A stretch of DNA of 64,000 bases from Congeria kusceri (lineage: Eukaryota > Mollusca > Bivalvia > Myida > Dreissenidae). Made by a program: the position numbers and the translations under genes. Shown here piece after piece: positions 11,741-24,404 of the stretch (position 1 is its first letter; every line of letters begins with the position of its first letter). The notes below the pieces were generated by a model that saw only the letters and a program-made list of their open reading frames with translations, ran no database searches and had not been told where the DNA came from. Where the stretch lies: the NCBI GenBank assembly GCA_027627225.1, contig CM051028.1:27456912-27520911 (forward strand), read 5' to 3'.

Positions 11741-13788
11741 ATGTCGTATTTAAGGGTAAGTAAACTCAATTAAAGGTCTAGTCATCTAAAAAATGTTTTT
11801 AAACAAATTGGGATACGATTTTATATCCATTACATTGAACTTTTCGAAATAGAACTGTTTTATTTCCAGTGTTTCTGCATCGTACAGGTGCGCGAGTATG
11901 ACGTCACAGAGTAAAGGCTACACTACACTGAAAGTAGCTACTCAACTAAACTTCTGTCTAGTCAGCTTTATATTCCTTAATTGAAATTTAATTGGATACT
12001 TTTTTTCAGCTCCCAACAATAGGCAAACAGAAAGGTAACAAAAAGAAAAGGCAGTATGATCCTCAGCTCTTTGCCATGGCCTACAATGAAGTGCAAAAGG
12101 GCATGAAAATACATAAGGCATCCAGAATGTTTAGCATCCCTGACAGTACCCTTTAGTGGGCCCATGCAACCTGCCCCAGATTTTTGCAGATTAAACACCA
12201 GGCCTGGTCCACCGCCAATTTTATCTGAAATTAAAGAGTATCACCTTGTTGACCACACCAAGTCTATGGCATCTATCGGCTATGGCTATTCTAGAGCAGA
12301 ATTTGATACTCTTGCGACTGATTTCGCGAAACTCCTGCACAAGAAGAGTCCAACGGATCCAGAGTTTTCGCAGTCCTGGTACGATGGATTTATTTGTCGA
12401 CATCCTGAGCTGACTTTGGCTAAGCCTCAGAAACTGTCATTGGTGCGTGCCCGTGCGACATCTGATAGTGTTTTCGACTCCTTCTTCAAAGAACTTGACA
12501 CTTTGCTGAAAAATCATGGCCCGATGGACAAACCTGAAAACATCTGGAATGTGGACGAGTCAGGACTGTGAATGGAACACAGGCCTACAAATGTATTGTG
12601 TGAAAAAGGCACCGTTCCACAATCTGTTACATCCAGTCGAGGGAAAACTGTAACAATTATTGCGGCGGGAAATGCTGTTGGTAACCGAGTACCACCTTTC
12701 TATGTGTTCCCTGGGAAAAGATGGAATTCAGAGTATCTTGATGGGGCTTGTCCAGGCTCTGCGGGTACCATGTCAGACTCAGGATGGTCCAACTCGTTGA
12801 TCTTCTTGGAGTATCTTGAAACACACTTTGCTAAACACGTTCCACTCAGCCAAGAACCTGTACTGCCTCTATTCGAAGGCCATAAATCTCATGTTAACCT
12901 GACCCTGAAGGAGTGGGCTGAAACAAGAAACATGGTGTTTTTTGTGATACCCCCACACACGTCGCATGTGACTCAGCCGTTGGATGTGGGCTGCATTGGT
13001 CCTATGAAAAGGGCATACCACAGTGAGTGCCAGGCCTTCATGAGAAAAGCACCAGGAATGCAAATCAATAAACTGAACATTGCCCAGCTTTCTGGTAGAG
13101 CTTACAACAAAGGTGTCACACCAGCAAACCTGATTGCGGCATTCAAAAGGCGGGTATGTATCCACTAGAGCAAAATAAGATCACCCCAGGTCAGACTGCC
13201 CCTGCTGTCATGTATCTGGAGGACGATGATGAAAACACTGGTGCTGAAAACAAAACTCCTGAAATAGAACTTTCATTCCTGGAACAAAAGAAAATAACCA
13301 AGGTGCAGAAAATTCAGAAGAAGAGAAACAATCCACCTGCAATACATGGAAATCTTATGCCACCAAGCAAATCTGAAAAAATACAAAGACCTAACATAAA
13401 CAACTCCACAACCAAAGTCAATGAACCTGAAAAAGATAACAAATCAAACACAAAGAAATCTGACAAGTCTGGGAATGCTACAAACATCAGTTCGCCACAA
13501 CCTGGAACATCTGGCTTGAGCACAAGGGTCACATCTGGCATACCTGTAGACATGGACTCCATCACCACTGACAGTAATAGCTACATGGAGGACAATGATG
13601 ACGACAAATGTGTAGTCTGTAAAAGGAGCTCACCAGATGGATTCTCAAGTGCCTACACCATTGAATTGATTAAGTGGGGTCAATGTGAAAGTTGCCTTGG
13701 ATGGGTTCACTTAAAATGTTGTACCCCAGTTAAGGTTCTGAAGCGTTCTGACACGTTTGTTTGTCCCCTGTGTGAAAGAGAATCGTAA
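11741..13788 (+). pseudogene. Decayed pogo/Tigger-type DDE transposase with C-terminal PHD finger
   Basis: A possible mini-exon (11741-11755, MSYLR) has a GTAAG donor. The next exon follows a polypyrimidine-CAG acceptor (exon from 12010) and encodes a psq-type helix-turn-helix (QYDPQLFAMAYNEVQKG). Then come a CENP-B-like DNA-binding part (RPGPPPILSE, IGYGYSR) and a DDE_1 catalytic core with NVDESG (Asp codon 12554-12556), FEGHKSHV and QPLDVG. The C-terminus is a C4HC3 PHD finger (CVVC...CESC...H..C...CPLC). Breaks: a frameshift at about 12150-12165, an in-frame TGA at 12569-12571 and a frameshift at about 13150. The second catalytic Asp is Glu (GAA, 12875-12877). The family is clear and inactivity very likely. 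Confidence 0.85.
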
Positions 13789-14250
13789 TCCTGATCAAAA
13801 CATCTGATTTTTTACAGCATTGTTAACATAAATTATCAATTACTATAAATTATTTTTTTTAAAAGCATATTCAATTATAGCAAATATACTGTCATATGAC
13901 TGAAGTTTAGTATAGTAGCATTTTTTTTACCCTGAACATGATTTTTCTGAATTCTGATTAATATTTAATATTTAGATTCACGGTAATTGGTGTATTGCCA
14001 AAACAAAGATGGCTGCCGACACGCACCATTTGTTGACATAGAGTTGTTTAAACTTGTGATGTTTTTTGGACACATTTGAATTGTTTTGATAGAAGAAGGT
14101 TGTATTGTTATAATAAACCAGCATTCTTTATTTATTTCTATTTTATTATGTGTTGCAATCCAGGAAGAAAATAACATTCCCGGTAATTGGTATACCCAGT
14201 CTACATATGAACTATCAAAGAATACTTGCATATGAAAGGGCAACTTTGTC
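13789..14250. other. No gene recognised
   Basis: AT-rich sequence downstream of the transposase relic. The word CGGTAATTGGT occurs at 13981 and 14181, perhaps the ends of a small element, but I could not confirm it. Confidence 0.4.
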
Positions 14251-14497
14251 ACATTTGGAAAATGGCATTTTTTTGCATGAAAAAGTGGCAATAACTCTAG
14301 TATTCCTGGACCAATCATGACCACTATAGATACCAGCCGAGACTTCATGGTCATATACAAATTGTGCAAGTCTGGTGAAACTGAAAATTGAATAAAATAT
14401 TTAAGTGTTTATTGCCTGCCAATTGTTGACAACATACAAAGGACAATCGACAATTCTATACCAATACCTCACGACTTTGTACTCAGGTTAGCTTAAA
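14251..14497 (+). mobile_element. Truncated Helitron-like fragment (160-bp core type)
   Basis: One to two units of the 'ggcaataactctagtattcctgg' / 'catatacaaattgtgcaag' repeat, ending in 'ctataccaatacctcacgac' and a degenerate end (TTTGTACTCAGGTTAGCTTAA) like those at 9460 and 55173. Confidence 0.55.
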
Positions 14498-14499
14498 AG

Positions 14500-15810
14500 A
14501 AATACTTAATTATTTAAATGGCTTATTAAATAATAAATCATTAAATAGCAATGCAAAACCATGTAAGAGTTCCCTCCCTTAGCAAATCTGCTCCTGACCA
14601 GAAATGACCAAGTTGTTGACCCAAGAATAGCAAGATTTTTTTACTTTAATTTTTACTTCTTTTACAATGGAATTTTGACCAAATCTGTATAAATTATGAT
14701 AAGTAGATCATCAAATCGCCCGGAGCTTTTCTTAACTAAGCAGAAACTAGTCATTTTGACTAAAAAAATTAAGTTAAAAATATTAAAATATATATTTTTT
14801 ATAAAACTTAAGCTAATTCACAAAAAATTTTGGCTTGATTTTGCAGTCTTATGTATGTTCTTTATGACTGTGTATAGGGTTTTCACAAAAAAATCTGGAA
14901 TGATAATGCAATCTGACCCTTTTCTTTCTAGATGGAAATTTTGCAAAAATTCAAGATGGCTGCAAACACAAGCAAGCATGAAAAAGATTAGACCAATATT
15001 TGTGAAAAATAAGGCTAACATTTTGTAGTGAATAGTATAATCCGTGAAAGTATTGTTTAAAATTTTTATTAAGTATTTAGAATATAATGATTATTTGTTT
15101 TAAACTTTGTTCTTCAGCCTGAAGTTGAAGTAATTCAAAACCGAAAGTAACCAAACCTATTCATACTCCATACCAGTTCTAGACAGAGGATTCATTTAAG
15201 TAAATATAAAATTTGTTAATTATTACAAATAACCTATTTATCATTAACAGCCTACTCATTGAAACTGTTGATTTTGCCATCATACGCTCTGGTAATTTGC
15301 AATATTTTTTTGATTGATACAGATTAAAATGCATTAATTTTGTTATAAAAAGCACACATTGTCAAACTGATGACGATCCATGAAGAAACATTAAACATTG
15401 TTTTTATAAATGCATCCTTGGGTCTATATCCTTTCATGCTCTTAATGTTTATGTAAATGAAAAACATAATTTACAGACACATTTTTAACACTGGATAATT
15501 GTTGTCTTTTCAAGGTATCTGTTTACTGAACTTCAAATCTTCAAATTATTAAGCAGCATTTTTGACATCCTGCATTCGTTCTAGTTGTATTATTTTATCA
15601 ATACTGAGCCTAAATAATTTACTACCATATTATAGTAAGGCTATAACTATTTAAGGTTTCTACATTTCCCAGTTATGTACTAATTCCTATGCTTTGACGT
15701 TAATTACTAGTATTATGGACTATGGCAAAATATGAGAAACAAGAAATGTGGAAATTCCACAATACCAGTTTTTTAATAACCAAATGCATTAAAGACAGCA
15801 CACACACATA
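14500..15810. other. No gene recognised
   Basis: AT-rich intergenic DNA. The open frame around 14696-15028 is Lys/Ile/Phe-rich, lacks splice or domain evidence and is probably chance. Confidence 0.5.
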
Positions 15811-16240
15811 AAAATTGTTGTGTTGACCTTGACCCCACCCACCCCATATGCAATCCCAAGCGAGGTCTAGATATAAGGTATCTACATGTACATATGAAGT
15901 TTCATTAAAATATCTCAATGTCTTTACTAGCTATTGAGCTGAACACATTTGTTTGATGTTAAGTAACGGTGACCTCGACCTTGACCCTACCCACCCTTTA
16001 CGCAATCCCTAGTGAGGTCTTGATATAAGGTATCTAGATGTGAACTTTCATTGAAATATGTGTTCTCAAGTTATTGAGCAGAAACCGTTTTTCTATTTTT
16101 AGTATCAGTTACTGGACCCCACACACCCTATATGCAATCCCAAGTGAGGTCTAGCTTTAAGTTTTCTATAAAGTTTCATTACAATAGCTCAACCCGTTGA
16201 GTTAGAGATCTGAAACAAAAAGTTGACGCCCCCACTACAA
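15811..16240 (-). repeat. Dispersed repeat, three diverged ~150 bp units
   Basis: Three units contain 'accctacccaccc', 'gcaatcccaagcgaggtct' and 'aaggtatct'. They are the reverse complement of the repeat at 46592-47411, where the motif reads 'agacctcgcttgggattgc'. Non-coding. Confidence 0.7.
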
Positions 16241-17029
16241 AAAATGACAAACCCAAATCTAATAACCGAAATTTTTCACCGAAAAATTTGGTTCAACACT
16301 TACTGATATGATGTTATATAAAGGATTTTCTGTTAAATTTTGATTGTTTGTTAGGTTTTGAAATTAAAACAATTTAAGTTCAAACAGTTTGGTGTTTTTT
16401 CATGAAATCGTGGGTTGGGTCATGTTTTTGTCGTTTTTTCGTTTTGTGCATTTTGATGGTTGTTGAGGGTACCATTATCAAAAATCATGTAACTTTGTAA
16501 CCGGATGAGATATTTGAAAATTTATTTCAGTTTTATGTATGGGAAAGATTCCATTTCTTGATAGAATAATTATTGTTTTAGTAGCTTAAAAAAATTGGCG
16601 TTGCATTGCACAAGCGCTTGAAGCAGAAACCAGAACAGATGATCCAAATTCCAACTTCCAATCGGACCGATGTCAATGCTTAACTTTCTAGGCAATCTGA
16701 TTGGCACAATTGGGAGTACTAAAAGCTAGTGTTGTATTTTAATAAATTGACTTACGATATGATTAATATGAAATGCCGTTGATTCTTACAAATGTCAAAT
16801 GACAGAAGTCTCACTTGCCGCTTGTTTTTATTTGTCAACACAATTACCGGTCGTAAAATTCGCAAAATGCTTGTTTAAAAGCTCGATAGATTCCGAGAAA
16901 GAACGAATCATCACGATCAAGCCGTACCATAGGCACTACGGCAAAGTTGGATAATATCCTGGCATTTCAAGTACAGAGAAAAGGCTTTCGGTGAAGAGCT
17001 TATATTCCTATCTTCTACGATAATAATAG

Positions 17030-17101
17030 TAAAATTAATAATAATAATTATTATTATTATTGTTGTTATTATTATTATTATTTATTATTATTATTATTAT
17101 T
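17030..17101. repeat. ATT/AAT microsatellite
   Basis: Run of ATT/AAT triplets with interruptions. Confidence 0.9.
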
Positions 17102-17102
17102 C

Positions 17103-18080
17103 CTAATTACCATAATTTCGTGGGTTACCATAATTTCGTGGCTGTTTAAAACTAATAGAATTTTCGCTCGCGCATCCGAAAACATTGTCCGAATTACTAT
17201 AACTGTTAATTGTATATTTTTGCAGTATCTGAAAAGGAAATCATATTAAATGTCAACCAGTGAGTGAGTTGGTCATTTAAATCACCAATTAATGACATTA
17301 AATACACAAATTATTCACTACCCAACAACTACTTTGGAATTAAATTCATGAAATTTCGTTCTATGAAAATCGTATATTTAGAATAGTTTTCCAACGATAA
17401 TTGCACATGTATGATTATCTCCCTTGTTTATTTCTCAATGGAATTTTGCTATTTTCGGTAAAAAAAAATCAAACAATCCCCCTTCCCTAAATTTGACTGA
17501 CATTTTCAAAAATTTAACTTTAAGTAAGCATTCCTACTGTACCCATGAATCGCTGCGTTCAATTTTATCATTTATTTAATATTTAAGAACAATAACTAAC
17601 ACAATATAATATTTATAGATTCATGAAGCAATAAGTTAAACATCCACAAAGAAAATTGAACAAGTGTGTAGATTTCGTCAGGCCAATATTGTTTCCATTT
17701 AAAAAACATAAGGAGTGTGTATTTATAATGATAAAATTTTCAAAAACACTAGTTTTCACCAAGATTGTCGGTTGTTGATCATCACAGGGTCCAGCACAAA
17801 CAAAGTGAAACTAAATTGATGCTGTAAACACTCTTTCACAACCAAAGTATGCCGGACAATCAGAACCCACGAAATTATGAGAAGCTTCCAAACAGATCAG
17901 TAGGGTCAGGTACAATGACATAATATATACATGAAATAGCAACAAAAATCGGTCTTTTAATCACTTTGTTTGCAAAGACGATATTGCAAATTGTGTTTCA
18001 TCCAACTCAGTGGTGAGATAACAGAATGTATTAACACGCATGCGTCACAAACGTAAATAAGACCCACGAAATTAGGGTGA
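17103..18080. mobile_element. Possible MITE with CCATAATTTCGTGGGT ends
   Basis: The word CCATAATTTCGTGGG occurs at 17109 and 17128. Inverted copies (CCCACGAAATTATGAG at about 17866, CCCACGAAATTAGGGTG at about 18062) close the segment. The interior is AT-rich and non-coding. Exact ends and target duplication were not resolved. Confidence 0.4.
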
Positions 18081-18349
18081 CACGGCATATTATTACAATA
18101 ATTATAATAACAATAAACGCGCAATTCTCGTGTCTCGCCATAGCCGTAAGAGGCACAATACTGGGTCATGAATACTCTGAATACGCTAAAAAGGTCACTA
18201 TTACGTCATTTCACGGTCTATACAACGTCCTCGCTTTTCCACGCCCTAACTACGCAAGTTTTGTGCATGCTCAAAACAGCTCCACGTCCTCCTCATCCAC
18301 AAAGACATAACCAGGTCACTACTGCCCTCGGTCCTCACCACGTCGAAGG

Positions 18350-18496
18350 CCGTCCCCACCACGCCCTCGTGGTGGACGTGGTAAGGACGGGCACTGGTGT
18401 TATAGGGGTATTAGATTGGGTTAGAACCACGCCCTCGTGGTGGACGAGGTAAGGACGGGCTCTGGTGTTATTGGGGTATTCGATTGGTTTGGTTAG
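18350..18496. repeat. 69-bp tandem duplication with internal hairpin
   Basis: Two units start at 18358 and 18427, each beginning CCACGCCCTCGTGGTGGACG. Each contains the short palindrome CCACGCCCTCGTGG. The second unit differs at a few positions. Confidence 0.85.
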
Positions 18497-18598
18497 TTCA
18501 GATGCTTTAGTTATTGCAGTTAAGCCATTTTATGAAGTTTTTCAAACTACGTAATTCTGTGACTGTAATAATTCTCTATGTACATAATGATTGTTATA

Positions 18599-18732
18599 TA
18601 GCTTGACGTACTGATTGTTATACAGCGTGAAGTATTGATTGTAATACAGCTTGAAGTATTGATTGTTATACAGCTTGAAGTATTGATTGTTATACAGCCT
18701 GAAGTTCTGTTTGTTATAAAGCTTGAAGTAAG
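18599..18732. repeat. 24-bp minisatellite, about six copies
   Basis: The unit is close to GTATTGATTGTTATACAGC plus TTGAA. The minus-strand frames rich in YNNQYFKL are translations of this repeat. Confidence 0.9.
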
Positions 18733-19154
18733 ATCTACAAACGCCATATGAAGTCCCCCTACACCGCAAAGGTTCAATATGTGCGAAACGTCCATGGGAA
18801 CCATCTCACCAAATCTGTCAGGTTTACTCACATGCCTCGTGGGAGTCCTAATATACAGAAAGTATCATGGGTGTATTATTGTTTAAGTGAATTTATGACG
18901 TTTGGGTTGTAACTATGATTAATCGTCAAATAATTTAGATCTAGCGTGAATTGTGGGGAATTACCTAAAATTCAATAAACGTTGAAGATAGTTTCACCTT
19001 ATCTTCAAAGCACCCAATGATTCATTGCTCCTTTTTAAAACATTTAGTTTCGTGCCGTGATACACAGCACCACTGTTAAAAAGAAAAAGAAAAACAACTA
19101 GTATACAATGTTGTATTTTCGGCAGTAGTCATTACTTCCCTTTCATTATAGTCG

Positions 19155-21543
19155 CTACAGCTGTTTCACGTAGACTTTTGTGCAAACATTCTCCCCTATA
19201 TTCTTGAACACAACTTCGCCATGTTCTTTATAATCGGGAATGTATGAAATATTTCAAACCCGTGCTTTTCAAAAATACGTTGAGAGAAGATCGAAGTTCC
19301 TTCGCCTGTTATACACGGTTTTTCGTCTGCAAACTGCGAGAAGAACACAAGCTCAGATTCCATTACCTGAACCCGAGGCCCCGCTTTCTGAAATCCGGGC
19401 GAACTCAAGATTCAAAAAACGAATAGCAACGTTGGCGTCAAACCGTTTGAAGACATTCATTTCGTCGTGTTTCTGGTAGAGAAATTTCAGGATAGGTTTT
19501 ACCTTTTCATCTTTGATTTTATCCATATTCATCTCCCAGCTACACGGAACAGTATTGACGGTTTCGGTTTGTATTCCGATGACGTCATCGCTCGGGTCAT
19601 CGACCAAAATCAGCGATAAATGATCGGAAAATCTAGCCGCAGAAGTTCTTTCGTGTAGTCATCTACGACGATTTCCATTGCTTTACAGAGAGGCTCGTCG
19701 GTGACAAAGAAGTCGGCAAGAAACTCCACCAATGCTTGCATCCGGCCCCCGACAGCGGATCCATGTGCATACCGTCCAGCTGTAATGCGGCATTTATATC
19801 TGGAATGATGTAAAAAAATGGAACAAGACACTCTTTAGTATTGAAATTGGAGAATGTGTTTAAACACGCTTATATACTTACGATGTTGAAGAGAATTATA
19901 TACTGGTATATATATATACGTGTTTTAGAAAGCTGTACTAGTATACCGGTACATGTTTTATAACATATAGTCATTTCGAAGATGTACAAATGCCAATGCC
20001 CCCTACTTGATAACAAATATATCACGGCATCAGTTTCGGACGTAGACATAAGCTTCAAACGGTGTTTGTTTACATAGTCCGACACAGGTTCCACTTTGTC
20101 CGTTCTGAGTTCTTGCAACATTACACAAATAAACAAACAAATAAGGCCAAGAAGTCTTTAAATGCATATCTTTCATCTAAATTAATGCAATAAGTCTTTA
20201 ATGTTAACTTGCACATTTAATGTTTGTATATAATGCGTGAGCATGTTTTAACGAACTGCAACCCCAATGTGTCTATTTACCCAGTCATAGTGTCACATTA
20301 TTACGCGCCGTTTTAGTACGTATTTGACAATCGCGTTATGATAAGTTGTCAATTTTTACTACGCTTCTGTGTATTACGTAGTTACTGCGGTATCTCTACG
20401 TTACCGTTACATTGACAACGTACCACAACGTGTCATTACGTAGCGTTGCGCGGAAAAAATGCACTACTATGCGCATCATAGTTTATCGTAGCGAATAACG
20501 AAGCAATTGACAGCGTTCTTTTCACGTTGGGCTACGTAAAGGCCACGTTGTTGTACGTTGTGCCACGTGTACCACTACTACCATTTAGCGATGGCTTGAT
20601 GAGATTCGATTTCGATTTCTAAAATCGTTAAGTTGATTATTTCGATTCGATTCATGTTTTCTTTATACAGGTTTGTATTCTGCGTTTTCATGAGTCATGA
20701 CTTGCAATTTAGGACATAATTATATTCATTATTATTATGAAAGACATTGGTTATTGTTATATGTGCCTTATATATCAATATAAATTATAACAGTGGAAAA
20801 TGGTGATAATGTTGTTGATAACTATTTCAGTATTTAGAACAGCAACTATGATGTCATGATCAATAATATGATTAATCTACACCAACCATAATTGCAATTA
20901 ATAGTTTTATGATAAATCATATAAACATTATAAATATATAAAAGATAATCGAATCGATATTGGCTGGTTCAGAATGGACAATCGAATCGGACCATTTACA
21001 CTCGATTGATCGAAAGAATCGTTGCAGCTCTAACTACCACTCCGTATAAGTAGGCCTACGTTTTGGTTTACGTTTACGCTGAACTACGTACCTGCAAACT
21101 TGCACCACGTTGAGGGTGTTACGGCCACGTTGAACTACGTAGTCATACCTGCCAAGTTGCGCAACGTAGCTCAACAAGGCGACGAAAACGTTACACTACG
21201 ACTGGGGTATAAGGTGCACCTTATTCCCAATATGTAGCGAAATTAAAGAGTAGATTTTTATCAGATTGTGCAACAATCCCTAAAACATTATCATATCATT
21301 TAGAAATTATGTTCAAACCCAGCAGCTTTTTATCAGTGTGTGTGTGTCAACTGAGTTAGACAGAATGTGAGATGACGAAAATGTTCGTGAACACAATATT
21401 TTAACCTTAACTTAGCCTTTATGCACTGTAAACGTACAAGGTCACAGTAAATGTAGTTTATAATAATGTCACAAGTAGCTATATAGTACATTTACCTTTT
21501 CCAGAGTTTCCCGAGGTTTAACAGTAAACTTCTCATTTGACAT
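19155..21543 (-). pseudogene. Frameshifted GNAT acetyltransferase paralogue
   Basis: Exon 1 (21543-21496) is intact: Met, then a KPRETLEK end followed by GTAAATG. It matches the KPREELER end of the neighbouring gene. Exon 2 begins after a CATTCCAG acceptor (19799) and runs to a TAG at 19155-19157. Across three frames it matches the intact GNAT: LVEFLADFF, SLILVDDPSDDVIG, FLYQKHDEMNVFKRFD, CITGEGTSIFSQRIFEKHGF and VFKNIGENVCTKVYVKQL. In-phase joining hits TAA at once, and there are further frameshifts near 19755, 19620, in the acetyl-CoA loop near 19390, and near 19230. The acetyl-CoA loop can no longer be read. It is a tandem duplicate that died. Confidence 0.85.
20280..21200. other. ACGT-dense segment around a small hAT-like insertion
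   Basis: Both flanks (20280-20590 and 21035-21200) are unusually rich in ACGT, ACGTTG and CACGTTG words, as if one element had been split. The centre (about 20590-21034) has inverted ends (TTAGCGATGGCTTGATGAG and, reverse-complemented from the right, TTAGAGCTGCAACGATTC) rich in ATCGATT/TCGAATC, and is flanked by ACTACCAT/ACTACCAC. This looks like a degenerate hAT-type MITE in the pseudogene's intron. Confidence 0.4.
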
Positions 21544-22232
21544 CTTCCAAAATTATAAACTGGGTCGACCTATGAACTAACCATTCTAATGAAAACACAA
21601 ACTCCTCGCAGCGGTTACCTCCCCTATCGGTAACGGTAACCACTGCCATCACAAGTAAAATCCTTCCAGATCTGGAAGGATTACGTGTTTGTATCTTTTA
21701 CTTATTTAATGCAACTCAGTGCAATTTTCTACATAATTTGACTTTTTATATATAGTTTGCAGTCAATTATGAAAACAAAAAAAGAAAATAACTAATTAAA
21801 ACGATAAATAATATCTAGAAGATTTAAATCGATCATCATCGCGTGGTTTGTTGAGACGGCAGGGATTTTATTAGAGCTATGCTCGAAACCAGTCAAATCT
21901 CTGCGCGGAGGTTTATGAAAACATGGTTAGCTCCATTGTCTCGTGGGAATATGATGCATATCGTATATCATATAGAGAATTAGAATAGTGTTTATTTCAA
22001 AAAAAAACGCGGAAAGAAGATAGCTAATGACGCATTTACAAATATTCGGAGCAAATATGACAGACCTATACTATTCGAGTTTGATCTAGTTTATTTTAAT
22101 TTTACAATAATTACAACAGAGCAAGTATAATTACTTGTCATATATATTTAGCGTCTAAACTGATATATGTTTCTAAACATTCAATACTCCCTATACATAA
22201 TCGCATTGCTTTTCTGGACAATCTGCTACAAT

Positions 22233-23647
22233 TTACAACTCAGTCAGTTGTTTTGCGTATATTTTCGTATATCGATTATCGCCCATGTTCTTGAATAAGA
22301 TCTCGCCTCCTATCTTGTACTCATCGTAATACAATGTGTGCAAAACGTCAAACCCATGTTTATCGTAAATATTTCTCGAAAATGGTGAAGTTCCTTCACT
22401 CGTTACGCAAGGATTCTTTAATCCGCTCTTCGAGCAGAACATTAAAGCTGCCGTGATCAACTTTGCGGCCAGGCCCTGACGACGGTAATCCGCTCTGACG
22501 CCAAGATGAGCGAATTTGAACGCGACGTCAACGTCAAAACGCTTGAAAACGTCCATTGCATCGTGCTTGTGGTAGAAAAATTGGACGATCTTCCTTTGAG
22601 ACTCGTCCGGGATCTCTTCGAACGTTGTTTTGTCGCTCTTTCGACACGTGCAAATTGTTATGACGCCTATGACGTCATTGGTGACGTCATCAATTAGAAG
22701 AATCGACAAATTCTCCCAAAAACGTTTCACCTGCATCTTTTTCGCTTCTTCGTCCATCACAAAACCTAAAAACTTGCTCAGGGGCTCATCTGGGATGAAA
22801 TGGTCGGCCACGAAGTCGACAAGCACCTCTGCCCGAGCCGGGGACGCCAGCTCTATGTGAAGACCGTGCAGGTCGAGGGAATCGTTAATTTCATTCACAA
22901 TCTGAAACAACAAAATCAATTTAGTTGGGATAACTACTTCATGCGCATATTTATTAAACTCATTTCCTATTTCAAATTTGCTGAGTGTACCTATCTATGA
23001 ATCTCTTGATTATCTGAGGAACTATACGTGTGCATGTACGTGAGGGATATCAGCCCTATTCAAGGTTTATTTGCTGTTCGAGAAAAACGAAACTTGAGCC
23101 ATGAGTCGGTATGTACATTTTATTAATGCGTTTTGTATACATCAACACGTTGTTCACGCATCAACATGGTTGTTCACGCATCAACGTGGTTGTTCACGCA
23201 TCAACATTAGCAAAGTTTTATATCCATCACATCATATGCTGTTACTATCAGAAGCACGTTCACATTTACAACGATAACTTATATTAAGGGGTTATGTTGT
23301 GTATGTTATGAAAACTCGTAAGGATGAATCCACTTGCATCCATTTGAGACTGGTTACAGATTAGAAAGATATTTTTACAATGCCGTTAAGTGCTTGCGAA
23401 CGTTCGTACGTCACAAGACGGACAGGCCTTTATTGTCAGATTGTTTCAATCTCATTGACAGTGTGTTTCTTAAGATGACACAGCATTAAGTTGTACAAAA
23501 AGAGGTCTGGTGCACTTGTCCGTAGTCCCTGTCATCGTTATAGTCTGTCTGTTTCTACGTTCTACTTTTCAACATTACGTGCCTGTAGACCCCTTTATAC
23601 GGCCATATGATTATAGTAGTAGTAGTAGTAGCAGTATTAGTATTAGC

Positions 23648-23728
<81 letters not shown>

Positions 23729-23846
23729 ATAGTAGTTGTTGTAGTAGAAGTAGTATAGTTGTAGTAGTAGTAGTAGTCGTAGTAGTGGTAGTAGTAGTAG
23801 AAGTAGTAGTAGTAGCAGCGACTGTAGTAGCAGCAGCAGCAGCGGC

Positions 23847-23877
<31 letters not shown>

Positions 23878-24404
23878 TATAGTAGTAGTAGTAGTAGTAG
23901 TAGTAGTATAGTATTATTATTAGTAGTAGTAGTAGTATAGTAGTAGTAGTAGTAGTAGTAGTATAGTAGTAGTAGTAGTAGTAGCAGTAGCAGAAGTAGT
24001 AGTAGTAGTAGCAGCGACTAGTAGTAGTAACAGCAGCAGCAGCAGCAGTAGCAGAAGTAGTAGTAGTAGTTGTTGTTGTTGTTGTTGTTTAGTAGTAAAA
24101 GAATCTAGTGATTATTAGTAGTAATAGTAATTATACGATGTAATAAAACATTAATATAATTAAATTGTTATTAGTTTACATCATGGTTGTGCGATTTAGA
24201 CAATTTTGAAGTCAAAACAAACCCAGAAATGTTCATGATAAGAGCACCACATAGACTCTCCAAGTGGCATTCAAAACAACAGCGCTACTAGTACGTGCAG
24301 ACTTGCCAAGAAAAGGACAACAACAATCAATATATACTTACCCTCTCCAGTTCTTCTCTAGGTTTCAGATCTTCACACAAACTTGCACACTCCGTGTTCT
24401 CCAT
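22233..24404 (-). CDS. GNAT-family N-acetyltransferase (arylalkylamine NAT-like)
   Basis: This gene has two coding exons. Exon 1 (24404-24342) encodes 21 residues, starts at the first ATG and ends at AGG|GTAAGT in phase 0. Exon 2 (22901-22233) starts after a TTGTTGTTTCAG acceptor. The 243-residue product has the GNAT fold: motif A is visible as GVRADYRRQGLAAKL, where RRQGLA is the acetyl-CoA pyrophosphate loop, and a C-terminal KHGF segment follows. It resembles the insect-type arylalkylamine/dopamine N-acetyltransferases, which acetylate amines in the cytosol, but the substrate cannot be read from sequence. The 1.4-kb intron holds a long AGT microsatellite. A transposon ends 30 bp upstream of the ATG, so the 5' control region is either in the transposon or displaced. 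A dead tandem copy lies downstream. Confidence 0.85.
23616..24092. repeat. Very long AGT/AGC trinucleotide tract
   Basis: Nearly 480 bp of AGT triplets with AGC, AAGT and TTG interruptions, inside the GNAT intron. The Ser- and Val-rich open frames here come from the tract. Confidence 0.95.

Noticed and set aside
18542..18831. Minus-strand frames with YNNQYFKL or TINTSSCI repeats
   Set aside because: Produced by the 24-bp minisatellite.
23510..23758. Plus-strand frame with signal-like start and Ser/Val runs
   Set aside because: The runs come from the AGT microsatellite within the GNAT intron; the hydrophobic start is a chance frame.
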